Positions 21,067-32,999 of a stretch of DNA of 64,000 bases are shown in pieces. The position numbers and the translations under genes are program-made. The stretch comes from Papilionanthe hookeriana x Papilionanthe teres (Eukaryota > Streptophyta > Magnoliopsida > Asparagales > Orchidaceae): the NCBI GenBank assembly GCA_022702705.1, contig CM040427.1, forward strand, positions 69,972,783 through 70,036,782, read 5' to 3'. A model generated the notes under the pieces. It had not been told where the DNA came from, searched no databases, and saw only the letters and a program-made list of their open reading frames with translations. How positions within the stretch are numbered: the first letter of the stretch is position 1; each line of letters starts with the position of its first letter.

Positions 21067-22445
21067 TTAATCATGGAGAGGGAGAGGGGGAATAAAAGGA
21101 TGAGATCTTGATTTGGTTCTTCCTCTAATAGGCTTGGAAGAGCTGTCAACTTCTCCCAACCCCAGAGAGAGATGAACAGTCAACAGTTTCTGGGCCTTAT
21201 GTATCTGTCTCTTCTTTTTTCTTGCTTTTTGAATATGCCAGTCTTCTTCCATAGTATGCACCATTTTTTTCATTGTCACCACAGAGGGTACCACCAAATC
21301 ACCAATAGTCTTTTGGAGATTATTATCTTCTAGTTGTGTATGCCCATTTGCTTCTTGAGATGGTGCCAAATCAACTTACAATGTGTTTGGAGGGGACCCA
21401 CCTGTCACCTGAGGTAAAGGATACTTTGGAGCTACACTCAAGTCAGCTTTCTCCAATATTACTAAGACTGGAACAGGAGGCTCCCTTGAAGGAATTATCT
21501 CAATCACTCTATTCACTGGGACTTCTTTTCTAATAGTCGTGGATGGGGAGAGTGGGAGGGGAGACGCAGTGTTGGCAGGCTCCCTATGTTTCTCTGCTAC
21601 CATTTGGGGAAGTAAAGGTGTTTGGGTCATTTCAGGGAGCATCCCAGTAGCCTCACGTCCCCTGAAATAGGATTTCTTAATTGGAGGGTGGAGTCTGTAA
21701 CACCTCTCCCTGGTATGCCCAAGCATTTTGCAGTGTTGGCAGTAGAGTGTTCTGTACTCCACAACAATATTCTGAAACCACCATCTTCAGTGTCAATCCA
21801 CACCCTCTCCAAAACAGGGAGGGTGATGTCCCTCTCCACTAGTAGTCTTGCCCCAGCAAGACTAGCCATATCATGAGTGGGGGAATCTACCTTTAATGGT
21901 GTGCCAAGTGCCTGACAAATATTAAATATGGCATTGGGGTGGTACAACTATATTGGAAGGTCTGGCAGCTTGAACCACATTGCAACAATAGGGGGTTCTT
22001 TTGAAGGGTCAAAATCTGGGGTGCACTTCAACAGTTTCATAGTGGTGCTAGCAAAGAGGGACTGTTTAACAAAGATTTTAGCATAATATTTATCATTGGA
22101 TAACCTGATAAGGAGGTGTCTCCCATCTAGCAGACCCAGTTTCCAAGTACCAATAATATGTAGTTTTTCAAAGAACTTCCTCACATATTCCATCTTTGGA
22201 TGGAAAAATTGAAATTTACCTATTAAGGTAAATCTGACAGCATAATTTAAGATATGCATCTCCTGGGTAGTAAATCTAATTGCTAGCATCGCATCCTTCA
22301 GTCCAGGAGGCATGATGAAAGGACAGTCACCCTTGCCTGCAGCTGTGTCATGAAGAGCTTGTGGGAAGATTAAGTGATCAAAATTTTTATGAGGTGTTTG
22401 GTTTTTACCCACCACACCTTCATAGGTGGCCTTTGCCCAGGGCAT
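21067..22445 (-). pseudogene. LINE-B ORF1 (DUF4283-like, CCHC zinc knuckle), broken
   Basis: The N-terminal block (22445-21948) resembles DUF4283 of plant L1 ORF1, with KLGLLDGRHLLIRLSNDKYY and the usual PIVAMWFKLPDLPI end. It stops at 21948-21950 and the same frame continues at once (YHPNAIFNICQALGTPLKVD). A frameshift near 21770 leads to the zinc knuckle CQHCKMLGHTRERC (C-X2-C-X4-H-X4-C) and a Pro-rich tail to 21376. After one more stop a Lys-rich tail runs to about 21067. The protein would be about 460 residues, normal for the family. Two stops and one frameshift inactivate it. Confidence 0.85.
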
Positions 22446-22878
22446 GAGTCTTTATATCAATAGGGGTAGCCATGGCATAGCAAGCACCCAAAGCAATCAA
22501 AGAACCAGAAAAGAGCCTAAAAGAAAGATACAAAGCAGGAAGCACCACCTCAGCTCCAGAAAAGAGCGGCAACCAAAAAGGTTGAAACACCATTTAGAGT
22601 CTCCTCTAACAGTGAAATAAGCAAACAACTAGGACCAGAAAGATTTAGAGAAGAAGTAGAGAAGAAAATCCACAATAAGTTGAGATTCAATGGAACAGTA
22701 AAATTCAAATGGAGTGAGCCAGAGAAGACCCAAAACACAGAAAGCACCTCTTGAGCACACCACCACCAGACCTCACGTCCGAAGTGAAGCTCACCACACT
22801 CAGAGAGAGCCGCCTGAGTTGTCACCGCCGCCAGAGACTCCATGGAAACCTTAGCAGAGCCCCTCCCTCCTCAGCCAA

Positions 22879-22882
<4 letters not shown>

Positions 22883-22929
<47 letters not shown>
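22883..22929. repeat. (TG)n microsatellite at the 5' end of LINE-B
   Basis: About 23 TG units on the + strand. Like the tract at 16962-17051 it sits exactly at a LINE 5' boundary. On the - strand it could be the (CA)n tail of a third LINE lying to the right. Confidence 0.9.
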
Positions 22930-22930
<1 letters not shown>

Positions 22931-23074
22931 GTATATATTTTGACTCCTAAATTATTCAACAAATCACACCCAAGAAATATAGCATGGGAAATGAGAGCAT
23001 GTAACCCTTTATTCATAAAAGGATCCCTAATTTATAGGCATAAAAGATACTTGAAATGTACAATTACATCTGAT
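22930..23074. other. Short unassigned AT-rich segment
   Basis: Between the (TG)n tract and the 5-kb repeat. Possibly the 3' UTR of another LINE on the - strand, since it ends in a CA-repeat tail. No coding motif is visible to confirm this. Confidence 0.3.
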
Positions 23075-23290
23075 GCCTCCACTATGAAGAAGGTGTATAG
23101 ATGTATATAAGACATTCTTACCATTAAAGCTTTACAATCTTGACAATAGACTAAATTTATTGACTTAGGAAACTTTCGGTCGTTTACATTGGATCCATTT
23201 GTTTTGCATTAGCAGGTCGAACGACGTGTGGACCGTCTAGGTGTTTCTTGACTGAACATGCCTTTTGTTTGGCCCTGCTCTTCATACAAT

Positions 23291-23361
23291 CTTCTTCCTT
23301 CGTTCGACATAGGGCTTTTTCCTTCGTCCGACATATGGCTTGTTCCTTCGTTCGACCCATT
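23291..23361. repeat. Three tandem 24-26 bp units
   Basis: CTTCCTTCGTTCGACATAGG and two variants (TTCGTCCGACATATGGCTT, TTCGTTCGACCC) follow each other directly. The diverged counterpart in copy 2 is at about 36502-36570. Confidence 0.65.
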
Positions 23362-24426
23362 ATGTCGGTCAGATAATGTTTAGAGGTGGCTGACCTGATG
23401 AATGTTTACAACGTTTTTAGCCTGGTCCAACATTAATTAATGACACCATAGATTGAATTGCCCTCATGGACCTGATCTTTACGTCCTTTGACTACGAACC
23501 CCGCCTCCTTGTCATATGCCCACATCTCTTAACTCGATTATAGATTCATACTGACATGATTCTTTCATATAATATTACGCATCAGAAATGTGTCAGCAAG
23601 AATCTCGAAGAAATCTAATAGATTAATATATATAAAATTATGATCAAGGATGGTCTACAAAAGGAAGACCATATGTCCTATCACTGAAAGATAAAAAGAC
23701 TTAAATTTATCGGGTGTAGATCCCTTAGACTGAGATTAGAGGTTGGTTGAATGCAAGCCTCTTTAGCCAATGACCAAGATCTATCAAGCCGAGAGAATAA
23801 CTCGGTCTAACTCTGTCTCAGCATCTCCAGCCTTCTCATAAATGTTGTCGAGACTCTTTATTAGGACGTCGAAGGTTTTACCATGATATACTCTGTGAGC
23901 ACCTCGAGGTACTCTCTGTCAAAGGGTGAGCTACCTGTCAGAATATAATGATTCATCTTATATCTGACAACTTAGTCTCATCCTAGCGATAGAAGCCTCG
24001 TCAAGAGGTCCTTAGTCGATATTCGGACCAAAGTAGCTAACTGAACTAAGTCTAGACGAGTAAAGATTAACAGGAGCCGATCAACAACCCCAACTCAATA
24101 TAGTTTGATGAATAAGCCTTGCCGAAGCAAGGCTAAATAATCTCAGCTGATCGAGCAATAGGATAGTTGAGCCATAAACTAATTTTTGTAAATACCCAAA
24201 ATACCATGTAATGCCCCTATTAAAGTAGATGCAATCATTTAATTAATTAAACAAATAATTTTATACCCCCATGTTACTAAAAATAGAGGATCATTTCATT
24301 AATAAAGGGTCACACAATTTTTTGATTCTACTTTTTATTATTGTACACTCTATTTCTCTTTTTTTTCTATTATGTTTTATGCTGGACTCCTTGGGTGTGA
24401 CTCTCAGGCAGTTTCAAAACCAGAAT

Positions 24427-24459
24427 ACATACATAAATACATACATACATACATGTATA

Positions 24460-24515
<56 letters not shown>
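24427..24515. repeat. (CATA)n and (TA)n microsatellite
   Basis: A CATA run followed by about 50 bp of TA. Copy 2 has only a short TATA stretch here, so the expansion happened after the two copies separated. Confidence 0.9.
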
Positions 24516-24517
<2 letters not shown>

Positions 24518-25429
24518 CATAAACTAATGGATCAAAATGTCATAAATATAAATATTAAATTTAATTATTAGATCTATAAATTTGTGGATATCTCTGTACA
24601 TATTCTAATAATTTAAAAATAATTATGTTACTGTGGCCACATTGCATCCACATAGCAACGGACGTGTCGGCTTGTTTTTAGATATTCATTTGGTTTTTGG
24701 TAATTAAAATTTTTGAATGATCCAGTATTGAACAGAAGCCAAATGTTTCCTTTTAATATTTTAGCTATTGTCTTTTTCAAATGGCTTTAGTGATATTGCA
24801 TTGGTAATTCATTGAATTCTATGATCCTGTTTTATATCACTATTCTAAATTGTTAACTTCCTTAGACAAAAAGAATTTTAAAAAATGATGTTGCCTTTGA
24901 AGTGTGGTAAAGTGGTAATAGCCGCCTAGTATACCATATGTCGCCTAATGGGCAATTTTTTTTTGGTGGTGGAAATTGATAATGAAGTTATTATTTTTTG
25001 AAGTGTTTGTTGCATGCTGGATTACTTATAGTAGTAGAGTGATAAGTTAATGTCTTAGCTTTACAAGAAGAGCTAACACGCATACAAATAAAAATAAATA
25101 AATGAAAAGAGACAATTTATTTTACGGAGAAAAAACTTGAATGGGGAAAAATCATAAGGACTAGTCCTGCCAAAGTAATGTGCTACGTAATTATATGTAA
25201 ATAGGTCTACTCTTCTTCTAATTTAGAGATGAAATTATAATGTTAATAATCACATATGTATAATAGTAGTCTAGCTTTAATAGTTGTAATTGTGTTACAA
25301 AAAATGCAGTTCTTCATGATAATAGCGATGGTGGGCGGCAAAGAGACAAATGTTGTAGTTGATTGCTACAAAAAACAAAAGTATGCCACAGATATTATAG
25401 ATGGTGATTGTAATATCATCATTTGACTA

Positions 25430-26470
25430 CAGTGGCTATAGTGTGAAGTTGCAGTACCAGTTAGCTACATAGGTCGTAGTTATTGACATAAGCTAAAGTG
25501 GGGAGCTGTAGTAGCAATTAGCCATATATCTTAGTTTGGTCACATAGGTCGTAGTGAGGAGTTGTAGAAGTGATTAGCCATATATATATATATGTCGTAG
25601 TTGGCTACGTACGCAGTGGTGGGGAGTTGTAGTTGCTTCATTTAGCCATAAGGGCCATAGTTGGAGGATAAACTAATAATTAGTTATATAGGTTCTAGTT
25701 GATCACATTGGTCATAGTGGAGAGATGTAGTGGAAATTAGTCACATAGGTCATAGTTAGTCACATAAGCAGTAGTGGGGAGTTATAGTAGCGTAAGTTGG
25801 CCATAAAGGCCATAGTTGGAAGATATAGTAGTTGTTAGCCACATATTTCGTAGTTGGACACATAAGTTATAGTGGAGAGCTACAGTAGTAATTAGCCACA
25901 TAGGTCTTAGTCACATAGGCATTAGTGGGGAGCTATAGTAGTGTCGTTGGTCATAAAGGTCATAGTTATAAGTTGTAAAAATAGTTAACTACATAAGTCA
26001 TAATTAGTCATATAGGTCATAGTGGAGAGTTGCAGAACCAATTAGTCACAAAGGTCATAATTGGTTACATATGTTGTAGTAGCAAAATTTGGCCACAAAG
26101 GCCATAGTTTGAAGCTGTAGTGGTAGTTGGCCACATAGACTGTAGTTGGTCACATAAGCAGTGAGTAGCTATATTCGCTATTAGTCACATAGGTCATAGT
26201 TGGTCAAATAGGTCACGATAGATATTTCAGCAGCGTTGGTTGGACTCAAAGGTCGTGGTTGGAAGATGTAATAGCAGTTATCCATATAGCCCGTAGTTCA
26301 AATTTGTGGTAGCAACACATACGACATAGTTGGTCATATAGGTTGTAGATGGGAGCAGCAGTAGCATCAATTGATAGCAAAAGGTTGTAGTTGGAAGTTA
26401 TAGTAATAGTTAGTCACATGTGCCATAGTGGAGAGTTGTAGTAGTAACTAACCACATATATTATAGTAGA
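25430..26470. repeat. Degenerate minisatellite in copy 1 (core AGGTCRTAG)
   Basis: More than thirty loose copies of phrases such as TTAGTCACATAGGTCATAGT and GTGGAGAGTTGTAGTAGCAA alternate for about 1 kb. Units of roughly 20 and 38 bp combine into a repeat of roughly 60 bp. It is unit for unit parallel to 38560-39610, and a more diverged relative lies at 29080-29540 inside a gypsy LTR. No ORF runs through it. Confidence 0.85.
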
Positions 26471-28154
26471 GATGTGAAACTCCTTTCTTAGGTTTACTAT
26501 TTTAGAACAGAGGCATCACTTGTCGATAATCGATACAAATATAAATTCTTAGGAGTCCAGAGAGAGTCATCATATTCTAAGTAAGACAGTTGTAAGAAAA
26601 TTATTATCGGAAGTTATCGTCGGATCTTTAATATGATGTTATTCAATACACCACATTTGAGATATGTCATCACACTCTATTCAATTTGCCATAAGCTTTT
26701 TTAAAGGTCCAATGCATCATTAGCTTTGTTTTAAGATAAGGATAAACGAGAGGGAGGTGCAATGAACAATTACCTCAAGTATGTGAGATATGATGAGTGA
26801 CAACTAGGGTTAATTATAGTTGAAGGTGGTGGATGCTATTACTTATGAGGAACTATAGTAATGTGTAACAAGAGAAAGAGTGGAGAGATGATTAATGGTG
26901 ACCATGTGCCATGATCAAGCGGTCAAAGTCATATGTGCACATGAGAGGAGGAGATGAAAGATAATTGAAATAAAACTAAGTTGAAATGAGAATTTATTTT
27001 GGTTTATAAAAAATATAATTTGTTATTGGCAAGTAAAATTCTTTATGAAAATATTATTTGTAATTTTTACTAGGGGCTAATATAAAACTGTCATCAAAAT
27101 TCTATTCGCTTCCAACACAAATAATGCAAAAAAGTGATATAATACTAAAAATGATCTATTTATATTATTAGCAGATTTTTTTTATTAACAAATATGTTGT
27201 TATTTCACTATTTTCCATTGGTGTTCTGAGAGATACCAAGTTCAATGGTAAAAATTCTCGCTCTATCTACCTGAGAAAACCATAGATAGGATTACCTCTT
27301 CATGAATACTGAATTCTACTTAATTTAATGGTATAAAAGCCTTCCCATTCTCATTTTTTTATGAATTCTACTTAATTCATATTTACCTCTTGATGAATAC
27401 TGAATGACTACTCTCCCACAATAATGAGTGCAAGTCTAAAAAATTAAACTAGTATTATTCTTTTCTTTATTGTGTGCCGCCTCTTTTTCAACAATGAAAT
27501 TCATCATTCTTAAGCAGGAAAAGTTGTGAAACGCCTTGAAAGCTTTTCTCATGTTGAAAATTTGTGAAGAACATTTAATCAAAATAAGAGTATTTAGATT
27601 TATAAAAATAGTTATAAAAAACAAAGGGACACTTATGGAATCTTAAAATCTATATATGATATTGAATACTTCATTAGTCATGAACAACACTATAATATTG
27701 TTGTGACGTTACCAAAAAAACTAACCAGTCTAGCTTAGGTGGAACACCCTCCAATCAAATTATGATTATATAATTGTAAGATCTATACAATTCGTCCTTA
27801 ATAACTGCATGAAAAGTTTTTAATGAAAATCAAAATGTTCTTTAAGAAAATCATAATTAATCCCTAAGTCAATATATTAAGGAAGATTTTCGAAGTCAAA
27901 AACCTGACCAATTATAATAAGAATTAATAGAAAAAATTACTCTAAAAACCATTTTCTATTATTAATGACTTAGGCTTATATAGAGCCTTACAATATTTTA
28001 CAAATAAATCCCTAGACTTCTTCTATAGTTCTTATTGTAACTTTACAACATTTACAAATAAATCCATAATCTTCTTATATTTCTTATTTTACAATAAGAT
28101 ACTAATCTCAACACTCCCCTCAATATGGGCAAAATATCAACTAAGCCCATCTTG

Positions 28155-28807
28155 TTGCTGACAGTCGTCTTTGACCACGGTGCCGATAGGGCATTTTAAA
28201 CTTTGATCTTCACAGAAATGCTCACTGGAGACTTCGAGGGGTTCCTTTGACCACGGGAAACTCCATATGAATATTTCATGTTCTATGTACACCAGAATGG
28301 ACATCAAATAGGTCTTAGGTTGTGTATGATTCCACCCTAATTTTGTGCCCTAAATATGTATCAGGGGGTTAAGATGGTTGTCATTAGCTATGGGATGCTA
28401 CGAATGAATAATAAGTGGTCTCGATTCATTCAAGTGGACATCCTACACATGTGACATTATAAATTAATGCCAACAGACTACTCTACCACAATCGTACTCG
28501 ATATGTTAACATGAATGAACTTATAAAACTATAGTGAAGAATGCCCCTAGTCTGGAAGAAGTTGTGAAAAATTATGTGTCTGAATAAGATGCTAAATCAC
28601 AACCCCACTACAATCGTGCCCGGGACGTTGACATGAACAACCTTTCGAGATTGCAGCGAAATTTGCCCCTCACAATGAAGAATGCTTCATAGATGATCTT
28701 CAAGATGCAATAGAGGTTCTCTAACCAATTAAAAGGCATACATCCTTGAGAAACAAAGTTGGGGCTCAGCATCTCAAAGTTGAAGCCAATCTCGAACGGG
28801 GCTTCAC
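28155..28807 (-). mobile_element. Internal fragment of a gypsy element downstream of its primer site
   Basis: In - strand orientation this follows the primer site at 28808-28827. It contains a direct repeat about 120 bp apart: CTACCACAATCGTACTCGAT near 28480 and CCACTACAATCGTGCCCGGG near 28604. No gag or pol motif is recognisable. The segment begins exactly where homology between the 5-kb repeats ends. Confidence 0.4.
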
Positions 28808-28827
28808 TTCCCACAGATGACGCCAAA
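28808..28827 (-). promoter_or_regulatory. Primer-binding site of a gypsy element
   Basis: On the - strand the sequence is TTTGGCGTCATCTGTGGGAA. Many plant Ty3/gypsy elements carry TTTGGCGCCGTCTGTGGGAA here, so only two bases differ, both explainable by deamination. It lies 4 nt from an LTR end reading CACACA. Confidence 0.75.
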
Positions 28828-29079
28828 CTAATGTGTGCTATAAAATTCACGATGGTAGAGTAATAATTATTTATTGTCTTAGCATTGCACGAAAAACTAG
28901 CACACACTTGGGTAATTAAATGAGAACTAAGTAAGATGAGACACCTCGACTTTTTATGTGGAAAACCCTTGGAAAGGGAAAAGTCCTTGAGGCCTAGCTC
29001 AGTTGAAACATTATGGTATGAATAGTGAGTACACAGATCCACTGTTCTTCTGAATTAGGGAAGATAGAATCACAAAGAT

Positions 29080-29540
29080 GTATAGCCATCATCTGGTTGT
29101 AGTTCTTGATGATAGCAGGCTACAAGGGTCATAGTCCGTTGTTGTAAAAGATGGTGACTGTAGCACCAACTTATTATGTAACTTATAGTTGATAATCATG
29201 ATAGTAGTTGGCTAGATGACTTGTAGATGGTTGCTTCAGGAGTTTCGATTGGCCATAGAGGCCGTAATAGGGAGTTGCAGGAGTTGTGGATCATGTCGTA
29301 GGCCATATATGTGGGTTGAAATGACGTTCGTAGGTCAGGGGGGAGTACGAGCTATGGACTACGTAACATAAGTCATAGTTGTGAGTTGTAATGAGTTAAT
29401 AAGCTGAGAGTGTCGGAGCCAAAAGTTACATAAGCTATGGATCACATCGGCCGTAGATGGAATCAGTCATAGTGGTGAGTTTTAATGATGTCCATAGGTC
29501 ACGACGGTTGGAGCTCGGATCTGCATGAGCATATGAAGGG
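29080..29540. repeat. Diverged minisatellite inside the gypsy LTR
   Basis: Phrases such as GGCCATAGAGGCCGTAATAG, GGGAGTTGCAG and GTCATAGTTGTGAGTTGTAA repeat with the same style and order as in the large repeat copies, but are more diverged and more GC-rich. Confidence 0.65.
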
Positions 29541-29922
29541 TGCATCATTACACTATCTTTGAGATGCGTTGTTGCGCCGTTTTTGGATGCATTGATGCAT
29601 CGTCTATGGGATGTGATGTTGCACCGTCTTTAAGGTCAACCTAGTGTTTGGGAAGATGTGTCGCTTCGCAGGTTCCTTCGTGATTCTGCTACATTTTTAT
29701 TGCTTCACACTGTGGTTCATCATAGGGAGAGGGAGGTGGGTGATGGTGGTCGGCGTCGGCCGTCAATGGTCGACAGTGGCATACAAGTGGTGGTCGATAG
29801 TTTTTGGTTGTGTTTAGCGGCTGCAAGAGAAGGAGACTTCAGCTTCTTCGCCAAGCTTCTGTCTTCTTCAAATTTCAAGCACCCTCTCCTTTTCTCTCCC
29901 CTCGCATGAGAAGGGTGGGAAT

Positions 29923-29932
29923 CTATTTATAG
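29923..29932 (-). promoter_or_regulatory. TATA box of the gypsy LTR
   Basis: CTATAAATAG on the - strand, about 1.1 kb before the LTR end, followed by a pyrimidine-rich leader as in other plant LTR promoters. Confidence 0.55.
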
Positions 29933-30479
29933 TCTTTGGTGCAATTAATTAAGAAATTTGATCAGCTTTGATCGAATCGCCCAAAGAGATTTCCTTAATC
30001 GGACAATGTTTGATGGACATTTAAGTGTGTTAGATTATTTGATAAACTCTTATCGATGTCGAAATTGTGCAATCTTGAGCTCGTTAGATTATTCTTGTCG
30101 AGATGCTCAATTCGATCATAAGCTCACCAAATTCGGCATTCATTTGATCTTTCAAATATGCCCGAAAAACTTCTAAAATTTGTTTAATGGCTTGATCTGA
30201 GCTTGATTTGACTTGGATATAACTACTTTTATTACTATTGGGCCTGTCTCATTGAACTAGTCAGTTAGATTGTTTATTTCTTGAAATTAAAGCCCTAGAA
30301 GACTTTGAATAAAAACTTGTATATTTCTTATTAAAAATTAGCTCGAGATCTATGTTCTTTGTGTCAGATGATGAGAATTTATAGACGACGTATCAATAAA
30401 AGGAAATTAAAGATAAGGTAAGAATCGTCTAAAAAATAAAATTAGCATCATGTTTAAATTTCTTCCGCTGTTGCATTAT

Positions 30480-31960
30480 TAATTCAGGTGGTAAAATATT
30501 ACTAACGATGTAGTTTACAATATCATCATACCACGATATATTTTCTTCTATAATATTATCTAGCTGCTCATCAAGGAAAGTTTATATTATTTTCTTTTCA
30601 AATTCAGCCAAATTAGGTTGTTCAAGTGTAAATAAATGATCAGCTATTTTATTATCGACTCCTTTCTACTAACGATCTCAAAATTGAATTCTTTCATTAA
30701 AAATATCGATCGAATCAGACTTGTTTTAACATCATTCTTTTGCATTAAATATTTAATAGCAGAATGATCAATATGCACTGTACATTTGGCTCCAATTAAG
30801 TAAGATCTAAATTATTTAAATGCATAAACAATGGCTAATAACTCTCTTTCTATAGTAGTGTAATTAATTTTAGCATCAGTAAGAGTCTTACTAGCGTAGT
30901 ATATAACATTAAACATTTTCTCGTGCCTTTGCCTAAAACCACTCCAATAGCATAATCGCTCGCATCACACATTAATTCAAAAGTTTTCTCACAGTCAGGT
31001 GAAACTATTATAGGGGCATCGATTAATTTTTTCTTTAATAAATTGAAAGCTTTTAAGCATTCATCATTAAAATCAAACTTCTTATCTTTTTCCAAAAGTT
31101 GGCATAGAGGCTTAGTAATTTTTGAAAAGTCTTTAATATATCGCCTGTAGAATCCTACATGTCCCAAAAGCTTCTTACCCCTCTCACAATTGTTGGAGGT
31201 AGTAATTTTTCTATAATTTGAACCTTCGTAGGATCCACTTCCATGCCATTTTCAAATATTTTATGCCCAAGCACAATTCCTCCTGCAACTATAAATTGAC
31301 ACTTTTCCCAGTTTAGGACTAAATGTGTTCTTTCGCATACCTCTAAAACATTTTCTAAGTTGCATAGGCATGCATCAAATGAATCTCCAAATACTGAGAA
31401 ATCATCCATAAACACTTCTATTCAATTATCTATTAATTTGCTAAAAATGGACATCATACATCTTCAAAATGTTATAGGCACTTTACATAATCCAAAGGAC
31501 ATTCTTCTAAAAGTAAACGCTTCATAAGGGCTAGTAAATATAGTCTTTTCCTGATCCTCAGGAGCAATAGATATTTGGTGATAACTGGTATATCCATCCA
31601 AAAAGCAATAATACTTGTGTCCAGCAAGTCTGTCTAGCATTTGGTCTAAAAAAGGTAAAGGGAAGTGATCTTTTTTGGTGGTGACATTTAATTTTCTATA
31701 ATCAATACATATTCACTAACCAGTGACTTGTCTTGTCGGTATGATTTCATTTCGTTCATTTACGTCAACAGTCACTCCTCCTTTCTTAGGAACACAATGA
31801 ATTGAGCTTACCCAAACACTATCAGAAATAGGATATATAATTACAACATCTAACCACTTTAAAATTTCTTTTTAAACCACTTCTTTCATTATTGGGTTCA
31901 GTCTCCTTTGTGGATCAACTCTAGGTTTATGTTGTTCATTCAACAAAATTTTGTGCATAC
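30480..31960 (-). pseudogene. E3 reverse transcriptase and RNase H, broken
   Basis: RT motifs run leftwards: the N-terminal segment with CMHKILLNE-type residues near 31960-31900, the broken fingers, then the open blocks 31415-31155 (FMDDFSVFGDSFDACLCNLE) and 31167-30850 (GFYRRYIKDFSKITKPLCQL, then LMCDASDYAIGVVLG). RNase H is recognisable at 30830-30640 across stops and ends near NKIADHLFTLEQ. The reading shifts about four times. The block mirrors 1009-2590 of E1. After 30480 there is no integrase zinc finger or D-D-E core, which marks the truncation. Confidence 0.9.
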
Positions 31961-32059
31961 AGATTGATGAACTAATTCCTTTAATATCTGCTAAGGACCA
32001 ACCAAAAGCCTTTTTGTATCTTTTTAAGGTGTCCGTTAATTTTTTTTATTGATATTCAT

Positions 32060-32995
32060 TTAAATCCGAGATACAATGACTGGCAAGCTAGATGATTCTC
32101 CTAAAAACATATACTTTAAATGATTAGAAAGAATTTTCATCTCAGGTTCATGGGGTTTAATGATATATGGAATTAACCTTTTATCTTCATTTTCCATAGT
32201 ATCCAATCTTTCAAATCTTTCCTTAACAAATTCTAACTTTTCATTCTTCATATCATCCAAATCAACTTCACTTTCACTTTCATCCTCACATTCCAAATTC
32301 TCTTCAAATACTTCTTTAAAATGATCTTGTCTCAAATAATCACAGATTTCCATTCGAAAGTACTCATCATCTTTTTCAGCTAAAGGGTATTTCATAGATT
32401 TCAACATATTAAAAGTTATCTCTTGATCATTAACTCTCACAGTTAATTCTCCTTTTTGAATATCAATAATAGCTCTCTTGGTAGCAAGGAATGGTCTTCC
32501 CAAAATAATTGGAATTTCTTTATCTTCCCCCATATCTAATACAATAAAGTCCACAAGAAAGATAAATTTATCCACCTTCACTAATCTATCTTCCATAACT
32601 CATTTAGGATAAGTGATAGAACGATCAGCCAGTTGAAGAGTCACAGATGTAGGTGAAATTTCTCATATTCCCAATATTTTGAAATTTGATAAAGGCATAA
32701 GATTAATACTAGCTCTCATATCACATAAAGCTCTTCCTAAAAATTTCTCACCTATAGCACACGGGATAGTGAAACTAGCAGGTTCTTTAAGTTTTTCAGG
32801 AAGCTTCTTCTGAATAATTGCACAACACTCACCGCTAAGTGCAACAGTCTCGTGATCTTTGAACATTCTTTTCTTTTTAAGAATATCCTTCATAAACTTT
32901 GCATAATCAGACATCTGCACTAATTCTTCAACAAAGGGAATATTAATCGTTAATTTCTTAAGAATTTCCAAAAACTTTGCAAATCTATTATCCAT
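32060..32995 (-). pseudogene. E3 aspartic protease region, broken
   Basis: The block 32995-32663 matches the E1 protease region: KFLEILKKLTINIPFVE, then the core ALCDMRASINLMPLS. The family core reads DLGAS; here Gly is replaced by Arg, which would disrupt the active-site loop. After a stop, 32596-32060 continues with IILGRPFLATKRAIIDIQKG, also a conserved protease-end segment, and an acidic linker leading to RT. Homologous to 36-905 of E1, and longer and cleaner here. Confidence 0.85.
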
Positions 32996-32999
32996 GTTC

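Larger units (their letters stand above)
17052..22860 (-). mobile_element. L1-type LINE-B, near full length
   Basis: A 5.8-kb plant L1 reads right to left: 5' leader (22860-22446), ORF1, ORF2 with endonuclease, RT, zf-RVT and RNase H, short 3' UTR and simple-sequence tail. The domain set is complete but ORF1 has in-frame stops and a frameshift, and ORF2 has many. LINE-A and LINE-B belong to related families, as their endonuclease, linker and zinc-knuckle segments align easily. Confidence 0.92.
23075..28154. repeat. Large direct repeat, copy 1 (about 5.08 kb)
   Basis: Aligns base by base, in the same orientation, with 36284-41340. Both begin GCCTCCACT(A/G)TGAAGAAGG and both end in CAACTAAGCCCATCTTG. 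It is non-coding and composite. 23075 to about 24430 resembles a gypsy LTR with a leader-like AAAATAGAGG stretch. 25009 onwards matches the gypsy LTR at 28832 and includes a minisatellite. The right end carries a copia LTR start on the - strand (TGTTGAGATTAG from 28113) preceded by its polypurine tract. I judge identity to be high but cannot compute it. Indels distinguish the copies, including about 80 bp present only in copy 2 (near 40770-40855). Confidence 0.88.
28832..30390 (-). repeat. Gypsy LTR with internal minisatellite (5' end uncertain)
   Basis: The 3' end is fixed by the CA end at 28832 beside the primer site. Reading from the right, a TATA box (CTATAAATAG on the - strand, 29932-29923) is followed by a C/T-rich leader, then the minisatellite (29540-29080), then a U5 that aligns with copies 1 and 2 of the large repeat. 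The right limit of about 30390 is only where the E3 fragment begins. The ORF 29658-29909 is within the leader and is not a gene. Confidence 0.6.

Noticed and set aside
22751..23110. 119-codon ORF with a Cys-Val run
   Set aside because: The run is the (TG)n microsatellite. The ORF crosses from LINE-B leader into unrelated sequence.
25430..26470. Subterminal repeats of a CACTA DNA transposon
   Set aside because: No CACTA termini or 3-bp target duplication found, and the related array at 29080-29540 lies beside a retroelement primer site.
29658..29909. 83-codon ORF starting MSLRRFLRDSATF
   Set aside because: It lies in the leader of the gypsy LTR, on the strand opposite to its promoter, with no recognisable family.
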